64,000 nucleotides of DNA from Variovorax sp. J2L1-78 (GTDB lineage Bacteria; Pseudomonadota; Gammaproteobacteria; Burkholderiales; Burkholderiaceae_C): the NCBI RefSeq assembly GCF_030317205.1, contig NZ_JASZYB010000001.1, positions 2,604,001 through 2,668,000 of the forward strand. Reading direction: 5' to 3'. The position numbers were made by a program, and so were the translations under genes. Below, in pieces: positions 16,653-26,039 of the stretch. The notes below the pieces were generated by a model, which was not told the origin of the DNA, ran no database searches, and worked only from the letters and a program-made list of their open reading frames with translations. Every line of letters begins with the position of its first letter. The first letter of the stretch is position 1.

Positions 16653-17513
16653 ATGGGCATTGTGATTTTCGACGGGGTGGCCTACGGCATGCTCCTCTTC
16701 CTCATCGCGGTGGGCCTGTCCATCACGATGGGCCTGATGAACTTCGTCAACCTCGCCCATGGCAGCTTCGCGATGGTCGGCGGCTATGCCGCGAGCGTGC
16801 TGATGAGCCGCTACGGCGTGGGCTTCTTCCCGGCGCTGGCCGCGGCCTTCGTCGCCGCGGCGCTGATCGGCGCGGTGCTGGAATTCGTGTTCTACCGGCG
16901 GCTCTACAAGGCGCATCCGCTCGACCAGGTGCTGCTGTCGATCGGCATCGTGTTCGTCTCGATCGCGGTTTTCACCTACTTCTTCGGCCCGACGATGCAG
17001 CCCTTCCAGCTGCCGCCGCTGCTCGACGGGCGGGTGTCGCTGGGCGGGCTCGAAGTGGGCCGCTACCGGCTCTTCCTCATCGTCTGCGGTGTGCTCGTGC
17101 TGGCCGTGCTGCTGCTGGGCATCGGCAAGACGCGCTACGGCGCCATGGTTCGCGCGGCGGTCGACAACCAGCGCGTGGCCGCCGGCACCGGCATCCACGT
17201 GCAGCGCCTGTTCTTCCTGACCTTCTCGCTGGGCTGCGGCCTGGCGGGCCTGGGCGGCGCGCTGAGCCTGGGCATGCTCGGGCTGGAGCCGTCGTTCCCG
17301 CTCAAGTACCTCGTGTACTTCCTCATCGTGGTGTGCGTCGGCGGTGCCGGCACCGTCACCGGCCCCTTCATCGCCGCGCTGCTGGTCGGCATCGTCGACA
17401 TGGCCGGCAAGTACTACTGGCCCGAAGCGGGCGCCTTCCTCATCTACGTCGTGATGATCGTGATGCTGCTGCTGCGGCCCAACGGCATCGTCCCGCGCAA
17501 AGGCATCGCATGA
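16653..17513 (+). CDS. Branched-chain-type ABC transporter permease 1 (LivH-like)
   Basis: A 286-residue inner-membrane permease with about eight hydrophobic segments. It starts MGIVIFDGVAYGMLLFLIAVG and continues into SITMGLMNFVNLAHGSFAMVGGYAA, the diagnostic LivH loop. The C-terminal GGAGTVTGPFIAALLVGIVDMAGKYY block carries the contact region for the ATPase. It begins 12 bases after the binding-protein gene and its TGA overlaps the next permease ATG by 4 bases. It pairs with the LivM-like protein. Confidence 0.93.
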   Translation: MGIVIFDGVAYGMLLFLIAVGLSITMGLMNFVNLAHGSFAMVGGYAASVLMSRYGVGFFPALAAAFVAAALIGAVLEFVFYRRLYKAHPLDQVLLSIGIVFVSIAVFTYFFGPTMQPFQLPPLLDGRVSLGGLEVGRYRLFLIVCGVLVLAVLLLGIGKTRYGAMVRAAVDNQRVAAGTGIHVQRLFFLTFSLGCGLAGLGGALSLGMLGLEPSFPLKYLVYFLIVVCVGGAGTVTGPFIAALLVGIVDMAGKYYWPEAGAFLIYVVMIVMLLLRPNGIVPRKGIA

Positions 17514-18465
17514 AGACCTTCACCCTGACGCCCGCGCGCCTGCGCGGCGCGGAAATCGTGTTCTGGCTCGCGCTGGCCTCCTGCTTCTTCCTGCTGCCCG
17601 ACAAGCTCACGCTGATGAGCCAGATCCTGATCTTCGGCCTGTTCGCGGTCTCGCTCGACATGGCGCTGGGCTACGCCGGCATCCTCACCGTCGGCCACGC
17701 GGCCTTCTTCGGCGCGGGCGCCTATGCGGCGGGCCTGCTCGCCAAGCACGGCTGGGGCGAACCCTTCACCGGCCTGCTGGTGGCGCTGGTCGTCTGCGCC
17801 GCGCTGGGCTACCTGCTGAGCTATCTGGTGGTGCGCGGTGCCGACCTCACGCGGCTGATGATCACCATCGGCGTGTGCGTCCTGCTGGCCGAGCTGGCCA
17901 ACCGCCTGTCGGGCATCACCGGCGGCACCGATGGCCTGCAGGGCATGGCGATGTGGCCTGTGCTGGGGCTCTTCGAGTTCGACCTCTACGGCAAGACCGC
18001 TTTTCTCTATGCCTTCGGCGTGGTGTTGCTCATGTTCCTCGGCGTGCGGCTGATCCTGCGTTCGCCCTTCGGCCTGGCGCTGCGCGGCATCCACGACAGC
18101 CGCAAGCGCATGCTGGCCATCGGCTCGCCGGTCGAGTCGCGCCTGCGCATGGCCTACGCGCTGTCGGCCGCGGTGGCCGGCGTGGCCGGTGCGCTGCTGG
18201 CGCAGGCCACGCAGTTCGTCGGCATCGAGTCGATCGGCTTCAACCGCTCGGCCGAGGTGCTGATCATCCTGGTGCTGGGCGGCACCGGCCGGCTCTACGG
18301 CGGGATGATCGGCGCGCTGGTCTACATGCTCGTGCACGACGCCTTCGCCGACCTCAACCCGGAGTACTGGATGTTCTGGCTCGGCATCTTCCTGATCGCG
18401 GCCGTCATGGTCGGCCGCGGCGGCATCATGGGCGCGCTGTCGCGTCTTGCGAAGCGGAGCGCGTC

Positions 18466-18469
<4 letters not shown>
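17510..18469 (+). CDS. Branched-chain-type ABC transporter permease 2 (LivM-like)
   Basis: A 319-residue permease. Family marks are LDMALGYAGILTVGHAAFFGAGAYAAGLL and the GGTDGLQGM loop, then RSPFGLALRGIHDSRKRMLAIG and the C-terminal GGTGRLYGGMIGALVY motif that meets the ATPase. Start and stop both overlap neighbours by 4 bases (ATGA), as expected for stoichiometric synthesis. The start is the ATG at 17510 although the frame stays open upstream. Confidence 0.93.
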
Positions 18470-19941
<1,472 letters not shown>

Positions 19942-19945
<4 letters not shown>

Positions 19946-20667
19946 CGGTGAAACCCATCGCCGTCTTCCAGCACACCGAGGTCGGCGCGCCCGGCACGGT
20001 GGTGCCGATCCTGCAATCGCTCGGCCGTGAGGTGCAGGTGGTGCGCATCGTCGACGGCGAACCCGTGCCCGACGATGCGTCGGCGTTCGGCGGGCTGGTG
20101 TTCATGGGCGGCTACATGAGCGCGAACGACCCGCTGCCGTGGATCGCGCAGGAGCTCGCCCTCATCCGCGCCGCCGCCGCACAGGGCATTCCCGTCGCCG
20201 GCCACTGCCTGGGCAGCCAGCTGGTGGCGCGCGCCCTCGGCGGCAGCGTGCACACGCACGCGCGCCCGGAAATCGGCTGGAACGACATCGTCACCGACGA
20301 CCACGCGCTGGCCCGCGACTGGTGGGGCGACGCGGCCGGCCAGGCCATTGAGACCTTTCAGTGGCATGGCGACACGTTCACGCCGCCGCCGGGCGCGGTG
20401 TGCATCGCCACCGGCGTGCACTGCGCTGCGCAGGCCTACGTGGCGGACGACCGGCACCTGCTGGTGCAGTCGCACCTGGAGATGACGCCGGCGCTCGTGG
20501 CGCTCTCGCTCGAACGCAACGGCGCCCAGTTGCTGCGCCAGCACGCCGCCGGCAACCCCGCGGTCGCGTCGATGGTCGAGACGCAACGCGACGTGCCCGC
20601 GCGCACTGTGCGCATGACCGGTCACCTGCAGCGGCTCTACGCCCGCTGGTGCGCACGCGCCGCCTGA
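19942..20667 (+). CDS. Class I glutamine amidotransferase-like protein (probable gamma-glutamyl adduct hydrolase)
   Basis: A 241-residue stand-alone class I GATase. The nucleophile elbow is GHCLGSQ with Cys89, and the catalytic pair is H178 and E180 in QSHLE. There is no synthase domain. The GTG start at 19942 overlaps the ATPase stop (GTGA). In the aniline clusters a similar stand-alone protein (AtdA2/TdnT) accompanies the GS-like ligase and was reported to hydrolyse gamma-glutamylanilide, preventing toxic build-up (recalled, not looked up). I infer a matching clean-up or release role here. It may instead donate ammonia to an unseen partner. Confidence 0.85.
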
Positions 20668-20751
20668 CAAGGCGCTTTCACGGGCTCTGTCGCCTGCGCA
20701 ATGACCGGTCAGCTCGCCGGACATTGTCGGACTGTGACTTTTTGTGGAATT

Positions 20752-20774
20752 AGAATGCGAACCGTTCGCATTCT
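20752..20774. promoter_or_regulatory. Fur-box-like operator
   Basis: A perfect inverted repeat with 10-base arms: AGAATGCGAA, spacer CCG, TTCGCATTCT. The AATGCGAA/TTCGCATT arms match the form of Fur sites commonly seen before TonB receptors in beta-proteobacteria. It lies 88 bases before the DUF4198 gene in a relatively AT-rich stretch. Iron repression of the operon at 20862-26023 is inferred. Confidence 0.7.
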
Positions 20775-20861
20775 TTTTGAGCCAGGGCGCTGAACGCCTC
20801 ACCGGCGCATGGTGCACGCAGGCGCCGTCGGCAGCGACCGACCTCTGAACAACACACTTTC

Positions 20862-21578
20862 ATGAAGCACACACTCACCGCCGCCCTCGTCCTGCTAGGC
20901 TTCGCCACCGCCGCGCAGGCCCACCAGATCTGGCTCGAGCAGCCCGCCGGCCAGCGCGCCGTGATCCGCTTTGGTGAATTCGGCGAGAACCTGCGCGAGG
21001 CATCGCCGGGCCTGCTGGACAAGTTCGTCAAGCCGACCGGCACGCTGGTGTCGGCCAAGGGCGAAACCGTCGGCGACGCCACCAAGACCGGTGACGGCTT
21101 CACGCTGCCCTTCCAGGCCGGCCAGGGCGAGACCATCGTGGCCGAAGACGCGAGCTATCCGCTCTTTTCCATGAAGCAGGGCGAGAAGGAAGTGAAGAAC
21201 TGGTACCGCCCGGGCGCACGGCTGATCACCGGCTTCGCGGCGCAGGCGCCGAAACTGGCTTTCGACATCGTGCCGACCGGCACGCCCGGCGAGTTCAAGC
21301 TCTTCCTCAAGGGCCAGGCGCTGCCCAAGACCAAGGTCTCGCTGGTCACGCAATCGGGCTGGGCCAAGGAAGGTCGCACCGACGCGCAAGGCGTTGTCAA
21401 GTTCGACATGCCCTGGCAGGGCACCTACGTGGCCGAGGCCAGCCACACCGACCGCACGCCTGGCGAGCGTGGCACCGACAAGTACGACGGCGTGAGCTAC
21501 GTCACCACCCTCACCTACGTCAAGGCCGACGGGGTGGTCCCGATCCCCGCAGGACCGGCCGCCACGCCCAACAAGTGA
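20862..21578 (+). CDS. DUF4198-family periplasmic protein, iron/metal uptake operon
   Basis: A 238-residue exported protein. The signal peptide ends at AQA-HQIWLEQ (residues 18-21), and the mature N-terminus HQIWLEQPAG with His and acidic residues is typical of DUF4198 proteins, which occur with metal uptake genes. Later KVSLVTQSGWAKEGRTDAQGVVKFDMPWQGTYV looks like an Ig-like beta domain. It is first behind the Fur-like site and its TGA overlaps the next gene's GTG. In Pseudomonas the fpvGHJK genes for ferripyoverdine reduction include comparable small periplasmic partners. The exact function is not established. Confidence 0.8.
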   Translation: MKHTLTAALVLLGFATAAQAHQIWLEQPAGQRAVIRFGEFGENLREASPGLLDKFVKPTGTLVSAKGETVGDATKTGDGFTLPFQAGQGETIVAEDASYPLFSMKQGEKEVKNWYRPGARLITGFAAQAPKLAFDIVPTGTPGEFKLFLKGQALPKTKVSLVTQSGWAKEGRTDAQGVVKFDMPWQGTYVAEASHTDRTPGERGTDKYDGVSYVTTLTYVKADGVVPIPAGPAATPNK

Positions 21579-21874
21579 CCGCCGTGCTCGACCGGGCCCG
21601 CAGCGTGGGCCCGCTCCTCTCGCGCATCGCCGCCGCCGTGTTCGGCGGCTATGGGCTGGCCGCCCTGGGCAGCGTCGCCGCGCTCGCGCTGCCGATGGAC
21701 AAGACCCAGGCGGTGATCACCGGCGCACTGGCGAGCTTCGCGATCTACGCCGGTGCGGTGGTCTGGGTCTTCGCGGTGCGCAGCGCGCGGCGTGCCTGGG
21801 CCGGGCTGCTGATCGCGGCCGTGCCGCTGGGGCTCGCGGCCTGGTCCGTGTGGTCCGGAGGCGCCGCCGCATGA
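21575..21874 (+). CDS. Small inner-membrane protein (DUF3649-like)
   Basis: A 99-residue protein with three hydrophobic segments, roughly residues 17-40, 47-66 and 73-92, and no charged catalytic motifs. The GTG start at 21575 overlaps the upstream TGA, and its own stop overlaps the PepSY gene ATG, giving strict coupling. DUF3649-type proteins regularly sit between DUF4198 and PepSY genes beside siderophore receptors; they probably form part of the membrane reduction complex. The DUF label is from recollection of length and context. Confidence 0.75.
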   Translation: MTAVLDRARSVGPLLSRIAAAVFGGYGLAALGSVAALALPMDKTQAVITGALASFAIYAGAVVWVFAVRSARRAWAGLLIAAVPLGLAAWSVWSGGAAA

Positions 21875-23487
21875 GCATCGGCGCCGAACCCCATCCCCGC
21901 GGCATCCGCCAGACCATGTCCGACCTGCACATCTGGGCGGGTCTGCTGACAGGCTGGTTCCTCTATGCCATGTTCCTCACCGGCACGGTGAGCTACTTCA
22001 AGGACGAACTCTCGCAGTGGATGCGGCCCGAGCTGCAGCATCAGGCCGAGGTGCCCGACCCCGCCGGGGTGGCCCGGCGCATCGTCGACGAGCTGCAGGT
22101 GATCGCGCCCGGCAGCACGCAGTGGAGCGTGGGCGTGCCCGACGCTCGCAACAACGTCGCGAACGCTTTCTGGCGCGTGCCCGGCGCCGAGGGCCGGCGT
22201 GCCTTCCAGAGCGCGACCTTCGACCCCACCACCGGCCACAAGGTGAGTTCGCGCGAGACGGCGGGCGGCGACTTCTTCTACCGCTTCCACTTCCAGTTCC
22301 ACTACATGCCGGTGCTGTGGGGCCGCTGGCTGGCCGGCTTCTGCGCGATGTTCATGCTGGTCGCGATCGTCAGCGGCGTCATCACGCACAAGAAGATCTT
22401 CGTCGACTTCTTCACCTTCCGGTGGGGGAAGGGACAGCGCTCCTGGCTCGACGCGCACAACGCCCTGTCGGTGTTCGGCCTGCCCTTCCACGCCATGATC
22501 ACGTACACCGGCCTGGTCACGCTGATGGCCCTGTACATGCCCTGGGGCAGTCAGACGGCCTTCAAGACACCGGCCGAGCGACAGCAGCTCATAGCCGAAC
22601 TCAGCGCTTTCATCCAGCCGGGCAAACCGAGCGGGCAGAAGGCCGCGCTGGCCCCGGTGGAAGACATGGTGCGGCAGGCGCAGGCACGCTGGGGCCACGA
22701 CAACATCAACCGCGTGACGATCACCCATGGCGGCGATGCCGCGGCACGCGTGAGCGTGTCGCGCGGCGACCAGGGCCGCGCATCGGTGAGTCCGCAGTAC
22801 ATGCTCTTCGAGGGCAGCACCGGCCAGCTGCTGGAGACCAAGGACCACGTCGGCCCCGCGGCCGAAACGCGCGGCGTGATGTACGCGCTGCACCTGGGCC
22901 GCTTCGGCGACACCGTGACGCGCTGGCTCTACTTCATCGTCAGCCTCGCGGGCACGGCGATGGTCGGCACCGGCCTCGTCATGTGGACCGTCAAGCGCCG
23001 GCAGAAACTGCCAAACCCCGACAAACCCTACTTCGGCTTCCGCGTGGTGGAGCGCCTGAACATCGCCGCCATCGCGGGCCTGTCGATCGCCATGGCCGGC
23101 ATGCTCTGGGCCAACCGCCTGCTGCCGACCGACCTGCCCGACCGCGCTGCCTGGGAGATCCACACCTTCTTCATCGTCTGGGGCCTGATGTGCGTGCACG
23201 CGGTGCTGCGCCCCGCGAAGAGGGCCTGGCTGGAACAGCTGTGGCTGGCGACCGCGGCGCTCGCGCTGCTGCCGCTCGTCAACGTGTTCACGACCCAGCG
23301 TCCGCTGTGGCGCAGCCTGGCCGAAGGCGACTGGGTCTTCGCCGGTGTCGACGGGATGCTGTGGGCCCTGGCTGCACTGCACGCGATGCTGGCGATCCGC
23401 ACGGCGCGGCACAGCGCCAAGGTGCGGCCCGCCCGCCGGGCCACGCCGCTGCGCCCAACGCCATCATCGGCCGGCGAACGCGCATGA
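21871..23487 (+). CDS. PepSY-associated transmembrane protein, putative ferrisiderophore reductase
   Basis: A 538-residue membrane protein. An N-terminal TM helix (WAGLLTGWFLYAMFLTGTVSYF, about 24-45) leads into a periplasmic PepSY region; the HFQFHYMP and DAHNALSVFGLPFHAMITYTGL segments carry paired histidines typical of heme-binding PepSY TM proteins such as FpvG and PiuB. Further helices lie around residues 350-385 and 400-515. It should pass electrons across the inner membrane to reduce metal chelates in the periplasm. Both ends overlap neighbours by 4 bases. Confidence 0.87.
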   Translation: MSIGAEPHPRGIRQTMSDLHIWAGLLTGWFLYAMFLTGTVSYFKDELSQWMRPELQHQAEVPDPAGVARRIVDELQVIAPGSTQWSVGVPDARNNVANAFWRVPGAEGRRAFQSATFDPTTGHKVSSRETAGGDFFYRFHFQFHYMPVLWGRWLAGFCAMFMLVAIVSGVITHKKIFVDFFTFRWGKGQRSWLDAHNALSVFGLPFHAMITYTGLVTLMALYMPWGSQTAFKTPAERQQLIAELSAFIQPGKPSGQKAALAPVEDMVRQAQARWGHDNINRVTITHGGDAAARVSVSRGDQGRASVSPQYMLFEGSTGQLLETKDHVGPAAETRGVMYALHLGRFGDTVTRWLYFIVSLAGTAMVGTGLVMWTVKRRQKLPNPDKPYFGFRVVERLNIAAIAGLSIAMAGMLWANRLLPTDLPDRAAWEIHTFFIVWGLMCVHAVLRPAKRAWLEQLWLATAALALLPLVNVFTTQRPLWRSLAEGDWVFAGVDGMLWALAALHAMLAIRTARHSAKVRPARRATPLRPTPSSAGERA

Positions 23488-23780
23488 CGCATCTGGCCGT
23501 CTTCCTGCTCAGCACGCTGGGCTTCGCAGCGCTCGCGCTCGCCATGGAACGCCATCAGGAAGACCTGTTCGGCCATGCGCTGGCGGCGACGACGACCCGC
23601 TGGCTGCGCCTGGCCGGCGTGGCCGCACTGCTGCTGGCGCTCGGGGTCACCGTCAGGGCCCAGGGCTGGGGCGTGGGCCTGGTGAGCTTCAGCGGCCACA
23701 CCAGCCTGGGCGCCGGCCTCGTCTTCGGGGTGCTGGTCGTCATCGAGCGGACGAGGCCCCGCCGGACCGCCCGGCGATAG
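23484..23780 (+). CDS. Small membrane protein (DUF3325-like)
   Basis: A 98-residue protein with three predicted membrane segments (about 3-20, 38-58, 66-86) and the AMERHQEDLFG stretch after the first helix, which is the recognisable part of DUF3325. The ATG overlaps the PepSY stop by 4 bases. DUF3325 proteins accompany PepSY TM proteins in iron operons. Function unproven. Confidence 0.8.
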   Translation: MTHLAVFLLSTLGFAALALAMERHQEDLFGHALAATTTRWLRLAGVAALLLALGVTVRAQGWGVGLVSFSGHTSLGAGLVFGVLVVIERTRPRRTARR

Positions 23781-23842
23781 GTTCTCCGCCCCGACCGGCA
23801 GCACCGCCGGTTTCCTTTTCGTTCCCTCTGTCGCACGCCACA

Positions 23843-26023
23843 ATGAATTCTTCGCCTGCCTGTTCGTCCCAACCCCACCCGCGCTTCGCGCCCAAGCCGC
23901 TCGCGCAGCGCATGCGCCAATGCCTCGGCGCCTCGCTCGCGTTGCTCGCCGCGGGTGCCACAGCGCAGACCACCACCAGCACCACCCTGCAGGAAGTCGT
24001 CGTCTCCGACCAGACCGAAGCCATCGGCGGCTTGCAGAAGACCTACTCGGGCGGCCAGTTCGCGCGCGGCGGGAGCCTGGGCATCCTGGGCATCACCGAC
24101 CTGATGAACGTGCCGTTCAGCACCACCAACTACACCTCGGAGTTGATCGAGAACCAGCAGGCGCTGACGATCGCCGACGTGGTCATGAACGATGCCTCCG
24201 TGCGCACCCTGGCGGCACGGGGCGGCTACGGCGACGACTTCCAAGTCCGCGGCTTCACCGTCAACTCACGGGACGTCGGCATGAACGGCCTGGTCGGCCT
24301 GGCGCCTGCGACCCGCATTCCGCTCGAAATGATCGAGCGCGTGGAAGTGCTCAAAGGCCCCGGCTCTTTCACCAGCGGCACGGGCCCCAACAACAGCATC
24401 GGCGGCAGCATCAACGTGGTGACCAAGCGCGCCGCCGATGTGCCGCTGACCCGCCTGACCACCACCTACATGGGCAAGGCCCAGTTCGGCACGCACCTGG
24501 ACGTGGGCCGCCGCTTCGGCGAGGACAACCAGTGGGGCGTGCGCGCCAACGGGGTGTGGCGCAACGGCGAAGGCAACGTCGACGGCGGCCGCCAGCGCCT
24601 CGGCCTGGGGTCGCTGGGGGTCGACTACGCCGGCAGCCGCCTGCGCTGGTCGCTGGATGCACTCACCACCAGCGGCAAGACGACGGAGTTCCGTCCGCAG
24701 ATCGCCTTCCGCAGCGGCATCACGCAGGCCCCGGCCGTGCCGGACAACCGCTCCAGCTTCTATCCCGGCGCGGACATGACGGACAAGGCGAAGACCGTGA
24801 TGTCACGCCTCGAATTCGACGTCAACGACAACACCACGGTCTTTGCCGGCGTCGGCTACAGCGACGTGTCCACCGACCAGAACTTCCCGACGGCCGTCAC
24901 GCGGCCCGTCGACCTGCGCCCCAACACGCAAGGAAACTTCTCGGTCAACAACGGCTACTACGACGAGTACAACAAGACGACGTCTGCCGAGGTCGGCGTG
25001 CGCACGCGCTTCAAGACCGGCAGCATCGGCCACTCGGTGGTCCTGGCGGCGAACACGCTGCAGCGGGAGACCGGCTACTTCTACCAACTGACCACGACGC
25101 CCGTCGCGTCGAATCTCTACAACCCTTCGGCCCTGCCGGCGATCAACTTCGCACGCGGCGAGCCCAGCAAGACGGGTGATCTGGCGATGCACAGCATCGC
25201 GGTCGCCGACACGATGTCGTTCTTCAACGATCGCTTCCTGGTGACGCTGGGCCTACGCGATCAGACCATCAACCAGAAGAGCGTGAACGGGTCCACGGCT
25301 TACGACGCCAGCGCCATCACGCCGCTGGTCGGTTTGGTGTTCAAGCCCGTGCAGAACATCTCGGTGTATGGCAACTACACCGCGGGCCTGATGGCCGGCG
25401 GCATCGCTGGCGCGACGGCGGCCAATCGGGGCGAGATCTTCGCGCCGCAGAAGTCCAAGCAGTACGAAGTCGGCGTCAAGGCCGACTGGGGCACGCTGAC
25501 CACCCAGGCAGCGCTCTACCAGATCACCCGGCCGAATTCGATGACCGATCCCGTCACGCAGGTCTACAGCTTCGGCGGCGAGCAGCGCAACCGCGGCCTG
25601 GAGCTGACGATGTACGGCGAGCTCCAACGCGGGCTGCGCGCCATGGCGAGCGCATCGTTCAATGACGCCAAGCTCACCCGGACGGCGGGCGGCGTGAACC
25701 AGGGCAACGACGCCAACGGTGTGCCGGACCGCACCTTCAATGTCGGCCTAGACTGGGACATGCCCTGGGTGCCGGGCCTGAGTCTGAACGGCCGCGTGAT
25801 CAATACGTCGTCGACGTACTACGACGCGGCCAACCTCCTGCGCATGCCGAGCTGGACGCGCGTGGACCTGGGCGCTCGCTACGCGACCAAGATCGCGGGC
25901 AAGCCGGTGGTGCTTCGCGCCAACCTGGAAAATGTCGCCGACAAGGCCTATTGGGTGACCAGCACGTACGTGACCGTGGGCGCCCCGCGCACGCTCATGC
26001 TGTCGGCGCAGATCGACTTCTGA
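23843..26023 (+). CDS. TonB-dependent siderophore receptor
   Basis: A 726-residue outer-membrane receptor. The signal peptide ends at GATA-QTTTS (about residue 41), then a TonB-box-like TLQEVVVSD, a plug with VEVLKGPGSFTSGTGPNNSIGGSINVVTKRA, and a 22-strand-type barrel finishing in LMLSAQIDF with a terminal Phe. There is no STN signalling domain, so regulation is likely by the Fur-like site alone. It closes the operon after DUF3325 (62-base gap). The ligand may be a hydroxamate or other ferric chelate; it is not predictable here. Confidence 0.92.
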   Translation: MNSSPACSSQPHPRFAPKPLAQRMRQCLGASLALLAAGATAQTTTSTTLQEVVVSDQTEAIGGLQKTYSGGQFARGGSLGILGITDLMNVPFSTTNYTSELIENQQALTIADVVMNDASVRTLAARGGYGDDFQVRGFTVNSRDVGMNGLVGLAPATRIPLEMIERVEVLKGPGSFTSGTGPNNSIGGSINVVTKRAADVPLTRLTTTYMGKAQFGTHLDVGRRFGEDNQWGVRANGVWRNGEGNVDGGRQRLGLGSLGVDYAGSRLRWSLDALTTSGKTTEFRPQIAFRSGITQAPAVPDNRSSFYPGADMTDKAKTVMSRLEFDVNDNTTVFAGVGYSDVSTDQNFPTAVTRPVDLRPNTQGNFSVNNGYYDEYNKTTSAEVGVRTRFKTGSIGHSVVLAANTLQRETGYFYQLTTTPVASNLYNPSALPAINFARGEPSKTGDLAMHSIAVADTMSFFNDRFLVTLGLRDQTINQKSVNGSTAYDASAITPLVGLVFKPVQNISVYGNYTAGLMAGGIAGATAANRGEIFAPQKSKQYEVGVKADWGTLTTQAALYQITRPNSMTDPVTQVYSFGGEQRNRGLELTMYGELQRGLRAMASASFNDAKLTRTAGGVNQGNDANGVPDRTFNVGLDWDMPWVPGLSLNGRVINTSSTYYDAANLLRMPSWTRVDLGARYATKIAGKPVVLRANLENVADKAYWVTSTYVTVGAPRTLMLSAQIDF

Positions 26024-26039
26024 TCGCGCCGCGCCGCCC

